64,000 nt of DNA from positions 124,001-188,000 of the forward strand of contig CAWUFC020000001.1 of assembly GCA_963921335.3 (NCBI GenBank), in the 5' to 3' direction. Below are positions 16,531 through 25,101 of this stretch, in pieces. Positions within the stretch are counted from its first letter, which is position 1. Each line of letters opens with the position of its first letter. Below the pieces are notes generated by a model, which was given only the letters and a program-made list of their open reading frames with translations, made no database searches and was not told the origin of the DNA. The DNA comes from CAWUFC02 sp963921335. GTDB taxonomy: Bacteria > Pseudomonadota > Gammaproteobacteria > Pseudomonadales > Halieaceae. Position numbers and translations under genes: made by a program.

Positions 16531-17010
16531 TTACTCAGCGCGATACTGTTCCAACCATCTGGTGCTGACCTCTGCATACCAGGTGGCACCCCTGGCATTC
16601 ACTACAAGCCGCAAGCGCTGCTGTTGAGCCGGGATAGTGACCAGAGGCAGCGACCATTCCAACGGGCTTGAACCGCTTGCCTGCATTGGGTCCGGCTGGC
16701 CATCCATGCCCTCTTCAACCACCGCAAGCAGCGCGGCGTCCAGCGGATGGGATGAGCGCATCAAAAGCGTTGGGCTACCAGTCTCTGTGCGCATGACCAG
16801 ACTCAGCTCCAGATCTTCGTTCTCCAGGTCACAGCGACCGCTGGCATAGCGACAGTTACTGCGCTCAACAAGTGGATATGAAGCACCAGCCTGCACGGCA
16901 TGGGGTGTTTCGCCAATCAGGGAGCCAACCGCAAACCAGGCCAATACTGCAAGCACCGGGGCAACCAGCAGAGCGACCACAACATGCTTATCGGTCAACA
17001 CGAGCGACAT
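16531..17010 (-). CDS. Hypothetical membrane-anchored protein
   Basis: 159 residues with one N-terminal hydrophobic segment (VVVALLVAPVLAVLAWFAVG, about residues 10-29) and a periplasmic domain containing CRYASGRC, a likely disulfide. No family recognised. The gene lies 24 bases downstream of the symporter on the same strand, so it is probably the last gene of the DUF4212-symporter operon and may assist or sense that transporter. Confidence 0.7.
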   Translation of the reverse strand: MSLVLTDKHVVVALLVAPVLAVLAWFAVGSLIGETPHAVQAGASYPLVERSNCRYASGRCDLENEDLELSLVMRTETGSPTLLMRSSHPLDAALLAVVEEGMDGQPDPMQASGSSPLEWSLPLVTIPAQQQRLRLVVNARGATWYAEVSTRWLEQYRAE

Positions 17011-17034
17011 TTCCTGCGCTATCTGGCACTGAAA

Positions 17035-18765
17035 TCAGTGATCCAGCGGTGCCTCTGCACCCACAGGCACGCGGATATTCTCCACCAGCTCCTGCACCTC
17101 GCGAGGTGGCGGCGCAGTCACCTTTGAGACGGCGATCGCCAGTGCAAAGTTAACCACGGCACCGACCACACCAAAGGCATTGGGCTCGATACCGAAGAAC
17201 CAGTTCGGCGACATGTCACCCAGGAAGGCCGTACCCGGGATAAACATGATGCCTTTGTGCTGAAACACGTAGAAGAGCGTTACCCCGATACCGGCGATCA
17301 TGCCTGCAATCGCCCCTTCCTTGCTGACAGTCTTCGAAAAAATTCCCATCATCAGCGCCGGGAAGATCGAAGACGCCGCCAGGCCAAAAGCCAATGCCAC
17401 CGTCCCCGCGGCGAAGCCCGGCGGATTCAACCCTAAATAGCCAGCACCCAGAACTGCCACCGCCATGGCCAAGCGGCTGGCCATCAGCTCCTGCTTCTCA
17501 GTGATATTGGGGGTGAAAATGCCTTTGAGAAGATCATGGGAAATGGCGGAGGCTATCGCCAGCAGCAAGCCCGCAGCGGTCGACAGCGCTGCGGCCAGAC
17601 CACCGGCTGCCACCAGCGCAATCACCCAGTTCGGCAGCCTGGCAATTTCGGGATTCGCCAGCACCATCATGTCGTTGTCCACTTTGACCATCTCATTGGT
17701 CTCGGCATTGGCGCTGTACTGAATCAGGCCATCGCCGTTTTTGTCCTCGAACTCAAGCAGACCGGTGGCTTCCCAGTTCTTAAACCATTGCGGGCGCTCA
17801 TCATAGGCAAGGTACTGCCCCGGCTGAGGTTCGATGGTGTCCATCAGGTTAAGGCGCGCCATACCCGCCACTGCCGGTGCCGTCGTATAGAGCACGGCAA
17901 TAAATACCAGCGCCCAGCCCGCTGAAGAGCGTGCGTCGCGCACCTTGGGCACAGTAAAGAAGCGGATGATCACATGGGGTAAGCCGGCTGTGCCGATCAT
18001 CAGTGACAGGGTGTAGGCAAACATGTTCAACCCCGAGAGACGAACATCTGTGGTGTACTGGTTAAAACCCAGCTCAGTGACTACCTGATCCAGACGATCC
18101 AGCAGGTAAACATCGCTGCCCAGTATGGTACTGCCGAGACCCAACTGCGGCAGGGGGTTGCCCGTTAGCTGCAGGCTGATAAAGATGGCTGGGATTGTGT
18201 AAGCAAGAATGAGCACGCAGTACTGGGCAATCTGGGTATAGGTGATACCCTTCATGCCGCCGACCACGGCATAGAAGAACACAATACACATGCCTACGAG
18301 TAGCCCGGTGTCGTACTCCACCTCCAGAAAACGGGAGAAGGCCACGCCCACACCTTTCATTTGCCCGATCACGTAGGTGACCGAACAGATAATCAGGCAA
18401 ACAACCGCAACCGCACGCGCTCCCCTGGAGTAAAAACGGTCGCCTACAAATTCAGGAACGGTGAACTTGCCGTACTTACGCAAGTAAGGTGCCAGCAACA
18501 TCGCCAGTATGACAAAGCCACCCGTCCAGCCCATCAGGAAGACCGAGCCGCCATAGCCCATAAAGGCAATCATGCCCGCCATGGAGATGAAGGAGGCGGC
18601 GGACATCCAGTCTGCCGCTGTCGCCATGCCATTGGCGACCGGGTGAATGTGGCCGCCGGCAACGTAAAAGTCCTTGGTTGATTCGGCGTGCGACCAGATC
18701 GCAATACCAATATAGAGGGCGAAGGTGGCGCCCACGACCAGGTAGGTCAGCGTTTGAAGATCCAC
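17035..18765 (-). CDS. Sodium:solute symporter large subunit (VC_2705-like, ActP-related)
   Basis: 576 residues of the SLC5/SSS family with about 13 membrane segments. The segment DFYVAGGHIHPVANGMATAADWMSAASFISM is the signature N-terminus of the ActP/VC_2705 group, with the Na+-binding Ser/Ala-rich loop. A hydrophilic insert around residues 320-380 (DEDKNGDG-like acidic stretch FEDKNGDGLIQY) looks like an EF-hand-style Ca2+ or structural loop in the middle of the transporter, a feature of this subgroup. The preceding small gene encodes its DUF4212 partner, 12 bases away. Members take up acetate or other short organic acids; the exact substrate is open. Confidence 0.88.
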   Translation of the reverse strand: MDLQTLTYLVVGATFALYIGIAIWSHAESTKDFYVAGGHIHPVANGMATAADWMSAASFISMAGMIAFMGYGGSVFLMGWTGGFVILAMLLAPYLRKYGKFTVPEFVGDRFYSRGARAVAVVCLIICSVTYVIGQMKGVGVAFSRFLEVEYDTGLLVGMCIVFFYAVVGGMKGITYTQIAQYCVLILAYTIPAIFISLQLTGNPLPQLGLGSTILGSDVYLLDRLDQVVTELGFNQYTTDVRLSGLNMFAYTLSLMIGTAGLPHVIIRFFTVPKVRDARSSAGWALVFIAVLYTTAPAVAGMARLNLMDTIEPQPGQYLAYDERPQWFKNWEATGLLEFEDKNGDGLIQYSANAETNEMVKVDNDMMVLANPEIARLPNWVIALVAAGGLAAALSTAAGLLLAIASAISHDLLKGIFTPNITEKQELMASRLAMAVAVLGAGYLGLNPPGFAAGTVALAFGLAASSIFPALMMGIFSKTVSKEGAIAGMIAGIGVTLFYVFQHKGIMFIPGTAFLGDMSPNWFFGIEPNAFGVVGAVVNFALAIAVSKVTAPPPREVQELVENIRVPVGAEAPLDH

Positions 18766-18777
18766 GATGCCGACTAC

Positions 18778-19047
18778 CTATTCTTCTTCAACGCCGAACT
18801 CATGGTCCAGCGCATCCATTTTCCTGGCGTAGTAGAAAATCAGAACCACAAAGACATAAATCGAGCCCTGCTGTGCAAACCAGAAGCCCAGCTTGTAACC
18901 GCCAATCTGAATCTGGTTAAGCACGTCGACCAGCAGGATGCCGCAGCCATAGCTGACGACAAACCAGACCACCATGAGTTTCACCATCAGAGACAGATTG
19001 CGGCGCCAGTATTCCCGGGCCTTTTCTTTGTTGGGCAGCGACATCAC
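18778..19047 (-). CDS. DUF4212 sodium/substrate symporter small subunit
   Basis: 89 residues with two membrane segments (LMVVWFVVSYGCGILLV and FWFAQQGSIYVFVVLIFYYA), starting EKAREYWRRNLSLM, which fits the DUF4212 family of small subunits always found beside VC_2705-type symporters. Start at ATG 19047 or the adjacent ATG 19044. First gene of the three-gene operon that continues with the symporter and a membrane-anchored hypothetical protein. Confidence 0.88.
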   Translation of the reverse strand: MMSLPNKEKAREYWRRNLSLMVKLMVVWFVVSYGCGILLVDVLNQIQIGGYKLGFWFAQQGSIYVFVVLIFYYARKMDALDHEFGVEEE

Positions 19048-19144
19048 ACAGCTCCAGCGTTGTTTTTATTCTGAAGTGTGATCCTATTCGAACTGCTGGC
19101 TACTCACCACCCCGCTGGCCAGATCTTTGCAGCCGTGCATAAAC

Positions 19145-19918
19145 CTAAAGCTGACCGTTCAGACTCCAGTCATACTTCTGGTATTTGGTTTTGAAGCCGC
19201 CATCACGAAGCACTGCTGCAACCTCCGGGTCCTGAACGTAAGGTGCCAGGTAGGCCTGCAACGACCCCGCCGCTTTATTGAAGTCATCCTTGAACCACTT
19301 AAAGATACTGCTCACCGCCATTTTTTTGTTGGCGACGTCATAGGTATTGCGCTCTGGGTCATTAATGAAACCTATCGCGGCAGCCTCTAACTGCGCATCC
19401 AGCCGCTCCAGAGTGTAGGCCTCACTTTGCAGAATCGGGCAGGAGGCACTGGCACACACAATCGCAAAGTGAATGCGCGGCTCTTCCAATGGCAGAATCA
19501 AGTCGTGTTCGAGGTCGTAAAGCGTGATGGATTGCCCCGCCACAAGATACTTGTCACGTTTAAAGTAGCCATAGCGTCCCAGCAGACTGGAGGGCGACTT
19601 GCCATCGATGATGCCTTTAGCTGCCAACACGTTGTATGCGTTGATGTAGAACACCAACTTCTCCTGCCGAGTCATCGCAGCCGTGTCGGCATTAGCGATT
19701 TGATCCACCAGGGCATCAAACTGCGGATTGTCGACCCACAGACCATAGTCGACATGGCCATCGTTCACTGCTTCGCCCAAGAGCGTATTCCAGGCCGCCA
19801 AGTCCAGCTCTGCACGCGCGGGCGCGGCCAGCAATACCAGCAGGCAGAGGATCAGCTTGAATCCAGTCACCTGTCCCCTACACTGAAGCATTCTCTTGTA
19901 AGCGCTTTTCAAACACAT
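19145..19918 (-). CDS. DUF547 family secreted protein
   Basis: About 257 residues. A signal peptide (LILCLLVLLAAPARA) precedes the DUF547 domain: KLVFYINAYNVLAAKGI, LYDLEHDLILPLEEPRIHFAIVCASASCP and YIN-type motifs are all characteristic. DUF547 is a cysteine-protease-like fold of unknown activity; CASASCP is the conserved region around the putative nucleophile. ATG 19918 follows AGGA; ATG 19891 is possible. An upstream ATG at 20050 would overlap the divergent lipoprotein gene and was rejected. Start codons of the two divergent genes are only seven bases apart. Confidence 0.85.
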   Translation of the reverse strand: MCLKSAYKRMLQCRGQVTGFKLILCLLVLLAAPARAELDLAAWNTLLGEAVNDGHVDYGLWVDNPQFDALVDQIANADTAAMTRQEKLVFYINAYNVLAAKGIIDGKSPSSLLGRYGYFKRDKYLVAGQSITLYDLEHDLILPLEEPRIHFAIVCASASCPILQSEAYTLERLDAQLEAAAIGFINDPERNTYDVANKKMAVSSIFKWFKDDFNKAAGSLQAYLAPYVQDPEVAAVLRDGGFKTKYQKYDWSLNGQL

Positions 19919-19925
19919 AATCCTG

Positions 19926-20351
19926 ATGATCAAATCATTACTTGTACTGACTCTGACCGCAGTATTCCTGATTGGTTGCACCAGCCCACCCGAAAGACCA
20001 GCTGAGGGCAACGCCCTGCCCGCCTGCGGGTCGACGCCAAACTGCGTCAACAGCGAGAACGGAGAAGGCGGTCAGGCAGTTGAACCCATTGCGGCCACCC
20101 GCGCGCAGTGGCAGGCCTTAAAACGCTGGCTGGCTGCGCAAGAGGACTGGACACTGAGCATTAACGAAAGCAACTTTGTTCAAGCCGTCGCCATTACTCC
20201 GCGGATGCGTTACCGCGACGATGTACAGCTTCGCTACCTGGAAGACGACCAACTCATTCACGTACGCTCTTCCTCCAGGCTTGGCATCGGCGACATGGGT
20301 GCCAACCGGTCACGGGCGGAAATGTTAAGGCAAATGATCAGCGAGCTGTAG
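19926..20351 (+). CDS. DUF1499 lipoprotein
   Basis: 141 residues. A lipobox (FLIGC) ends the signal peptide, and the domain includes LPACGSTPNCVNS near the start and RSSSRLGIGDMGANRSR at the end, both diagnostic of DUF1499. Function is unknown; the family is found in many marine bacteria and in plastids. It diverges from the DUF547 gene and converges with the LON-domain gene. Confidence 0.88.
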   Translation: MIKSLLVLTLTAVFLIGCTSPPERPAEGNALPACGSTPNCVNSENGEGGQAVEPIAATRAQWQALKRWLAAQEDWTLSINESNFVQAVAITPRMRYRDDVQLRYLEDDQLIHVRSSSRLGIGDMGANRSRAEMLRQMISEL

Positions 20352-20363
20352 AAGCACCGCTGG

Positions 20364-21032
20364 CTATTCCCCAAATACAGGCCCGGCCTGATTAAGCAGG
20401 CCCAGTATCTCATCGAGACGCTGTTGGGGATGGGTCATCTCCAACAGGTGTTGGGACAGCTCTGCAGGCATTTGTAGCAAGCCCGCAACTGCGTAGCTGA
20501 ACGCCTGCGCTGGCATGTCCCGCCAGTAATCACCACTCAACAGCTCCTGCGCCTGGCTGTTATCGTGGGTCAGCACCAGCAGCCGCTGCATGATCTTGTC
20601 CTGGGTCTGGCTGAGCAGGAGCTCGGCCTCCGCGTCAAAGGCCTCGTCGGGCACTTCCTCACAACGCCAGATGCTGAACGGCAAGGTTTGAATTTCGGTA
20701 TCGAGCCGAAGCCGCACCGAGGTGTCCACCTGAATCATCATGCGGCCATCGGACAATTCCTGCAGCACCTGCACCAAACCAGCCGAAAAAATACCCTGGG
20801 GCTTGTAAGTGGACTGGTTGCTGTTAAGGGCCTCTTCTATGGTCTGGCTTTTCTCATTGGCGTGCAGCAGTTTCTCGGTGTGACACACGCCCATCAGCAT
20901 ATCGTGCTCAACACAGTGCTTCACCATCTGGCGATAGCGAGGCTCAAACACATGCAAAGGGCAAGGCACGCCAGGAAAGTTGACGCAATTGGGGATAGGA
21001 AAGATGGCAACGTCTGCCGATGTTGTTGTCAT
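20364..21032 (-). CDS. LON substrate-binding domain protein (no protease)
   Basis: 222 residues with IFPIPNCVNFPGVPCPLHVFEPRYRQMV, the typical start of the PUA-like LON N-domain. The AAA and protease parts of Lon are absent, as in the widespread stand-alone family. Such proteins may bind substrates or act as adaptors; function unproven. Transcribed alone, with hairpins upstream that separate it from the gene at 21131. Confidence 0.85.
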   Translation of the reverse strand: MTTTSADVAIFPIPNCVNFPGVPCPLHVFEPRYRQMVKHCVEHDMLMGVCHTEKLLHANEKSQTIEEALNSNQSTYKPQGIFSAGLVQVLQELSDGRMMIQVDTSVRLRLDTEIQTLPFSIWRCEEVPDEAFDAEAELLLSQTQDKIMQRLLVLTHDNSQAQELLSGDYWRDMPAQAFSYAVAGLLQMPAELSQHLLEMTHPQQRLDEILGLLNQAGPVFGE

Positions 21033-21050
21033 TGCTGGAATGTCTAATTC

Positions 21051-21084
21051 AGCCGGGTATAGGATGAACTACGCAGACCCGGCT
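21051..21084. repeat. Inverted repeat AGCCGGGT/ACCCGGCT
   Basis: An 8-base perfect inverted repeat with an 18-base loop, in the gap before the LON-domain gene and after the DUF1989-like gene. Could be part of a terminator or an operator. Confidence 0.3.
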
Positions 21085-21094
21085 GGATCAGATG

Positions 21095-21120
21095 CCCCTC
21101 TGCCCCGATTGACTGAGGGG
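21095..21120 (-). terminator. Possible terminator hairpin after the DUF1989-like gene
   Basis: CCCCTC at 21095-21100 pairs with GAGGGG at 21115-21120, 11 bases past the stop of the minus-strand gene that ends at 21131. No clear T-run follows on the minus strand. Confidence 0.35.
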
Positions 21121-21130
21121 AGAGGGTCAC

Positions 21131-22141
21131 TTAATCCCCTTCGCGGGAGATTCTAATCTGCTCTGCACTGTATGCGCCCTCTTCCAGTAGCTCATCACCA
21201 CCAGGGCCCGAATCGGGTTTTTCCTTGAAGGAATCTACAGTGCGCGGGCTGAGATCTTTACCGCCTTTTGCGGCGAGCTCATAGAATTTGCCATCCCAGT
21301 CTTTCCACTCGGGCTGCTTCACGGGCTCTACATCAGTATCCCAAACGCTCAGGTAGACCGGGTAGGTTTGACGCATATTCTCGCCGTCCCAAATAGGATC
21401 GGTAATATCGGCACCGGGACAGTTGCTGATCACCGCGTAGAGATCTTCATTGGCAAAAAACTCAACACCGGTACCTTTTGGCACCGCGGGCGAGCCGCCC
21501 AGCTTGATGATGGTTTGCTCATCACCTACCGCGTGGTGGCAAATCTGGAAGGTCTGAAAATTGTGGTTATTAGCCAGCGTATTGGCCAGGCGGCGACGCT
21601 CAGCGTCATTCTTGATGTCATGCATGGCAGGAATACGATTCAGACCATGCACAAAATTGATGTGGCAGGCATTCGTGCCATTAGGCGGATCCGGGTAGAG
21701 AATTTCCTGCCATTCCGGCGAACAGTGCCACTGGAAAAAGTGGTTGGCCCAGCCATTCTGCGAGAACCCTTCCGGCGCCTCGTCTGCCACCATAACTGCC
21801 AGGCTCTTCATGCGCCCGGTAGTCCCCAGGAACTGGTAGCCCAGATGCGGGAAAAGCCCCTGGAACGCTCCGGTGCTGCCATAACTCGACCAGTCAGAGA
21901 GATCGGGCTTGATAAACAACCAGTCACAGACCTGTGTGACTGAATGACGCTGCTCCAGGCGGATCACCTGACCGGCCTTGAGCGGATAGGCATCGCCGGT
22001 GTGCCCATTGAGCACCGCCTCGTAAACCAGCTTTCGGTCAGCTTTTGAGGCCACAGCCTCCTTCAGGACCCGTTGGCCCTCTTTATGGGTTTCGGTCTCG
22101 GCCCAGGCTCCCACCAGGCCTTCATCGTAATAATCTGCCAT
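21131..22141 (-). CDS. DUF1989 / urea-carboxylase-associated-like protein
   Basis: 336 residues. The N-terminal third, with YPLKAGQVIRLEQRHSVTQVCDWLFI, resembles the opening of DUF1989 proteins, where a small cupin-like fold follows the RxL. Later, HCSPEWQEILYPDPPNGTNACHINFV and NHNFQTFQICHHAV carry Cys/His residues that could bind a metal. DUF1989 proteins accompany urea or amine carboxylases elsewhere, but no such gene is here. The C-terminal 60 residues are charged and unmatched. The family call is moderate. Confidence 0.6.
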   Translation of the reverse strand: MADYYDEGLVGAWAETETHKEGQRVLKEAVASKADRKLVYEAVLNGHTGDAYPLKAGQVIRLEQRHSVTQVCDWLFIKPDLSDWSSYGSTGAFQGLFPHLGYQFLGTTGRMKSLAVMVADEAPEGFSQNGWANHFFQWHCSPEWQEILYPDPPNGTNACHINFVHGLNRIPAMHDIKNDAERRRLANTLANNHNFQTFQICHHAVGDEQTIIKLGGSPAVPKGTGVEFFANEDLYAVISNCPGADITDPIWDGENMRQTYPVYLSVWDTDVEPVKQPEWKDWDGKFYELAAKGGKDLSPRTVDSFKEKPDSGPGGDELLEEGAYSAEQIRISREGD

Positions 22142-22316
22142 TTGAACCCCTCATTCAGCAATCAATACGCGTTGAATTTTAGAACATATAGCAAGCCGCT
22201 CTGTGAGGACAAGCGGCAAAGGGCCGCACGGGCATTTCGACCAGATTCTGTATAACGTATATCAAGGGCAAAAGCTGAACTACAATAACGACATAATGAA
22301 ATCGAGGGGAAACACA

Positions 22317-22958
22317 ATGACACACATCCAGAAGCTAATCGTACTGGCTGCCAGCTTGATTCTCGCGGCCTGTGCCGGCAGCCCGGCCATGGAGACCCGC
22401 GAGGTACAGGTAGACAAAACCTACACCGGCGGGGCCGTGAAAAACGTTCTGGTTCTGGCGCTGGTCGACGATGCCCGACACGAGAGCCGGGTCATCCTGG
22501 AGCGCGGCTTTACGAATACCATGAAAGCAGCCGGCATTGATGCCCGGCCTGGTTACGCGCTATTTGACAGCGTAGATGCACTGGTCGCAAAGCCGGGCGA
22601 CTTCGTACCTGAACTGTCAGCCCAGGGTATCGAAACGGTGCTGTTTATCGATCCCGTCAAGCTCACGACTGATTTCGACCCCGGCGAATACGCCACCCGG
22701 CGCAGTGCGCACCGGGCCCTTGGCCTCGACTCGGCAGCAGGCATCAACGCCATCGCCATGTTTGCAGCGGATGCCGATGCCGCCAAGGTCGTGATGAACG
22801 TGGGGCTATGGCGTCCCGGCGGCGATGACGACCTGTTCAATTCTACTTACGACATCAATGCCCCCGGCAATTACAACATCGATGCATCCCGGGAGTACAC
22901 CAATCAGTTTGCCCAAGCTGTGGTGGAGGACCTGCGCAGTCACGGCTTCATCGACTGA
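22317..22958 (+). CDS. Hypothetical lipoprotein
   Basis: 213 residues starting MTHIQKLIVLAASLILAAC, a clear lipoprotein signal (LAAC). GAGGGGA lies six bases before ATG 22317, which settles the start over upstream in-frame ATGs. The mature part begins VQVDKTYTGGAVKNVLVLALVDDARHESRV, alternating beta and alpha like a DUF4136-type or TolB-N-like domain. It ends with YTNQFAQAVVEDLRSHGFI. No enzyme motif is visible. The kinase gene follows 152 bases downstream on the same strand. Confidence 0.7.
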   Translation: MTHIQKLIVLAASLILAACAGSPAMETREVQVDKTYTGGAVKNVLVLALVDDARHESRVILERGFTNTMKAAGIDARPGYALFDSVDALVAKPGDFVPELSAQGIETVLFIDPVKLTTDFDPGEYATRRSAHRALGLDSAAGINAIAMFAADADAAKVVMNVGLWRPGGDDDLFNSTYDINAPGNYNIDASREYTNQFAQAVVEDLRSHGFID

Positions 22959-23110
22959 TAGCAAGACTGGCTCCTGCCTTCGTCGGGCGGGAGCCGAAAA
23001 CGGCAGCAGATGCTGCCCCCTTGAGTTCGATCAAACCTATAGCTGGCTTTACACCAATCCAGCGGCATACCATAGTGGTTGTCTTTGGAATGCCTTAAGC
23101 AGAGTTACCC

Positions 23111-24058
23111 ATGTCCGAATTCAAGCTGTTAAAAGAAGCGGATAGTGCCCTCTACGCCGAGGAGACAGATGCGCCCCTGCCCGAAACACTGAACCCCAAC
23201 ACCCGCTACGCCTACTTCTCAACCATCGCCAAAGGGGGCAAGTCGCTGATCAAATCCTGTCGCGACCTGCATCTGCGCAGAACCATCTGCTACAAAACCC
23301 TGCGACCCGAGTTCGTCAACGACCCCATCGAGACCCAACGGCTACTGCGCGAGGCGCGCATCTCTGCAGCGCTGCAACACCCCAATACCATGCCCACCTA
23401 CGAACTGGGCAGGGACAACAAGGGTCACTACTACTTCACCATGAAGTTGGTGCATGGCTACACCTTGCGAGAGGTACTGGAATATCGCGAGCGCTATGAC
23501 CTGACCCAACTCGTGGAAGTACTGGAGCAAGTTGGCCAGGCGCTGGCCTACGCACATTCCCGCGGCGTGCTGCATCGCGATATCAAACCCGACAACATCC
23601 TGATTGGCCCTTACGGCAAGGTACTGCTGTTGGACTGGGGCCTGGCCAAGGTATGGCACAAAAGCGATATCGAAACCGACGACGAAGATGTGGAAGAGGC
23701 GGAAGGCGACCCGGGTATGACCGGCGAGGCCAAGCTGCAGGGTACGGTGATGTATATGTCGCCCGAGCAGGTCGCACGTGATCCCGGCATCTCTTTTCAG
23801 TCAGATCTCTACAGCCTCGGTGGGCTGCTCTACGAAATCCTGACCGGCACGACGCCTTTCCAGGGAGATGTGGTGCACAAGTTACTGGATCAGATTAAAG
23901 ACGATGTCCCACCCGACCCCCGCACTGTCACCAGCCAACCGGTGCCGGATATGCTTGCTGAACTTGCCATGCAATGCCTGCAGAAAGACCCGGCCAAACG
24001 CCCCGAGTCAGCCGAGGCGCTGGTGCGCGTGCTCAGGGAAGACTGGCTCAACGGATAA
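23111..24058 (+). CDS. Serine/threonine protein kinase (Hanks type), soluble
   Basis: 315 residues forming one kinase domain. Lys62 (RRTICYKTLR) and Glu81 (REARI) form the ATP salt bridge; HRDIKPDN (residues 155-162) is the catalytic loop with Asp157; the Mg loop is DWG (175-177) instead of DFG, a known variant. GTVMYMSPEQ is the P+1 region and SDLYSLGGLLYEILTG helix F. The glycine loop is degenerate (IAKGGKSLI). An acidic stretch, TDDEDVEEAEGD, is inserted in the activation segment. No membrane anchor or PASTA domain is present. The PP2C phosphatase gene follows after two bases, forming a reversible phosphorylation pair. Confidence 0.92.
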   Translation: MSEFKLLKEADSALYAEETDAPLPETLNPNTRYAYFSTIAKGGKSLIKSCRDLHLRRTICYKTLRPEFVNDPIETQRLLREARISAALQHPNTMPTYELGRDNKGHYYFTMKLVHGYTLREVLEYRERYDLTQLVEVLEQVGQALAYAHSRGVLHRDIKPDNILIGPYGKVLLLDWGLAKVWHKSDIETDDEDVEEAEGDPGMTGEAKLQGTVMYMSPEQVARDPGISFQSDLYSLGGLLYEILTGTTPFQGDVVHKLLDQIKDDVPPDPRTVTSQPVPDMLAELAMQCLQKDPAKRPESAEALVRVLREDWLNG

Positions 24059-24060
24059 CC

Positions 24061-24855
24061 ATGTCAGACATACCGCTACAAGAACTGGCAGAGCAGGCAG
24101 ATAGCATCGAGGCGGAGCACCCTTCCGTGGATGGCACAGGCGGCATATTCGCATGGCGCAGCGCCAGCCATACCGATGTAGGCCGTGTCCGACCAATTAA
24201 CGAGGATGCTTTTCTCGATGCGCCCGAGCAGCGACTCTGGGTGGTGGCCGACGGGATGGGTGGCCACAGCCGCGGCGATTACGCCAGCAGCGCGGTGGTC
24301 AAACAGCTGGGCGCTTTCCCTCACAACAGCTCACTGCTTTTTAATCTGAAGGACCTGGAAGACAGAATACAAACCGCCAATGACAAATGCCGCACCGCAT
24401 TTCGAAACAAGAAGCCCGGCACCACCGTCGTTGCCATGCTGGCACATGGCGGTCACTGCTTTTTCCTGTGGGCGGGTGACAGCCGTGTCTATCGACTGCG
24501 CGACCAGACCCTTGAGCAGCTCACCGTCGATCACAGTGTCGCGCAAAAGAAAGTAGCCAGCGGCGAGATCAGCGCGGAAGAAGCTGACGATCACAAAGAT
24601 GCCCACGTGCTCACCCGCGCCGTTGGCATCCGCGCCGAGGTACAACTGGACCTCGCCTACGCCAGGGTTCAGGAGGGAGATCGATACCTGCTATGCAGTG
24701 ACGGCATGTACAATCCGGTGGATTCAAGCGAACTACAAAACTGTCTGGCCCAGGGGGGCCCGGAGGATGCCTGCCAGGCGTTGGTCAGCAGCGCCATGGC
24801 CCATGGGGGACCCGACAATATCACTGTGATTGTGGTCGAAGCGGGCGGCACATAG
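24061..24855 (+). CDS. PP2C-type protein serine/threonine phosphatase
   Basis: 264 residues. SHTDVGRVRPINEDAF, VVADGMGGHSRGDYAS (Asp64-Gly-Met-Gly-Gly-His69), WAGDSRVYRLRD, CSDGMYNPV and GGPDNITVIVVE are the metal-binding and catalytic motifs of the PPM/PP2C family. ATG 24061 gives the native N-terminus; an in-frame upstream ATG lies inside the kinase gene. Only two bases separate it from the kinase stop, so the two are co-translated; the phosphatase probably reverses the kinase. Targets are unknown, although the neighbouring glutamine synthetase raises the question of a link. Confidence 0.93.
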   Translation: MSDIPLQELAEQADSIEAEHPSVDGTGGIFAWRSASHTDVGRVRPINEDAFLDAPEQRLWVVADGMGGHSRGDYASSAVVKQLGAFPHNSSLLFNLKDLEDRIQTANDKCRTAFRNKKPGTTVVAMLAHGGHCFFLWAGDSRVYRLRDQTLEQLTVDHSVAQKKVASGEISAEEADDHKDAHVLTRAVGIRAEVQLDLAYARVQEGDRYLLCSDGMYNPVDSSELQNCLAQGGPEDACQALVSSAMAHGGPDNITVIVVEAGGT

Positions 24856-24866
24856 CACTATATTGG

Positions 24867-24900
24867 TGCACGTTATTGTGCATTCGCACCTTTTTGGGGC
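24867..24900 (+). promoter_or_regulatory. NtrC-like enhancer sites upstream of glnII
   Basis: GCACC-TTTTT-GGGGC at 24886-24900 matches the NtrC box GCACC-N5-GGTGC in nine of ten positions. TGCAC-GTTATT-GTGCA at 24867-24882 is a second, slightly misspaced dyad, and a GCACC half site lies at 24908-24912. They lie about 100-140 bases upstream of the sigma-54 promoter, the usual enhancer distance. Confidence 0.6.
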
Positions 24901-24960
24901 TACATTTGCACCCAAATTGAACCAAAAATATCCGGGTCTCCCTATACGGTCGCCGTAAGT

Positions 24961-24982
24961 GCCCATTTTATGGGCGTTTTTT
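24961..24982 (+). terminator. Intrinsic terminator after the kinase-phosphatase operon
   Basis: GCCCAT-TTT-ATGGGC followed by G and six T (24977-24982) is a good rho-independent terminator. It stands between the PP2C gene and the glnII promoter, separating the two units. Confidence 0.65.
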
Positions 24983-25006
24983 CAATTTGCCCTAAAGGCA
25001 TAGAAG

Positions 25007-25023
25007 TTGGCCCATGTTTTGCT
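25007..25023 (+). promoter_or_regulatory. Sigma-54 promoter of glnII
   Basis: TTGGCCCATGTTTTGCT carries GG and GC separated by ten bases, the -24/-12 signature (consensus TGGCACG-N4-TTGCW). Transcription would start near 25034 and give a leader of about 68 bases. With the NtrC-like sites upstream, this indicates nitrogen-limited control. Confidence 0.75.
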
Positions 25024-25101
25024 ACTATACATACCGCTAGAGGCGAGTGGCCGAGTAGGCGCTCATCCCAATATCAACCTTTACCAAAAGAGAAATGCAA
25101 G

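Noticed and set aside
21368..21943. 191-codon plus-strand frame opposite the DUF1989-like gene
   Set aside because: Shadow of a GC-rich coding strand, no start signal, no motif.
25030..25100. tRNA- or riboswitch-like leader of glnII
   Set aside because: The GGCGAGTGGCCGAGTAGGCG stretch recalls tRNA-Leu only superficially; no cloverleaf or known glutamine riboswitch core could be drawn.
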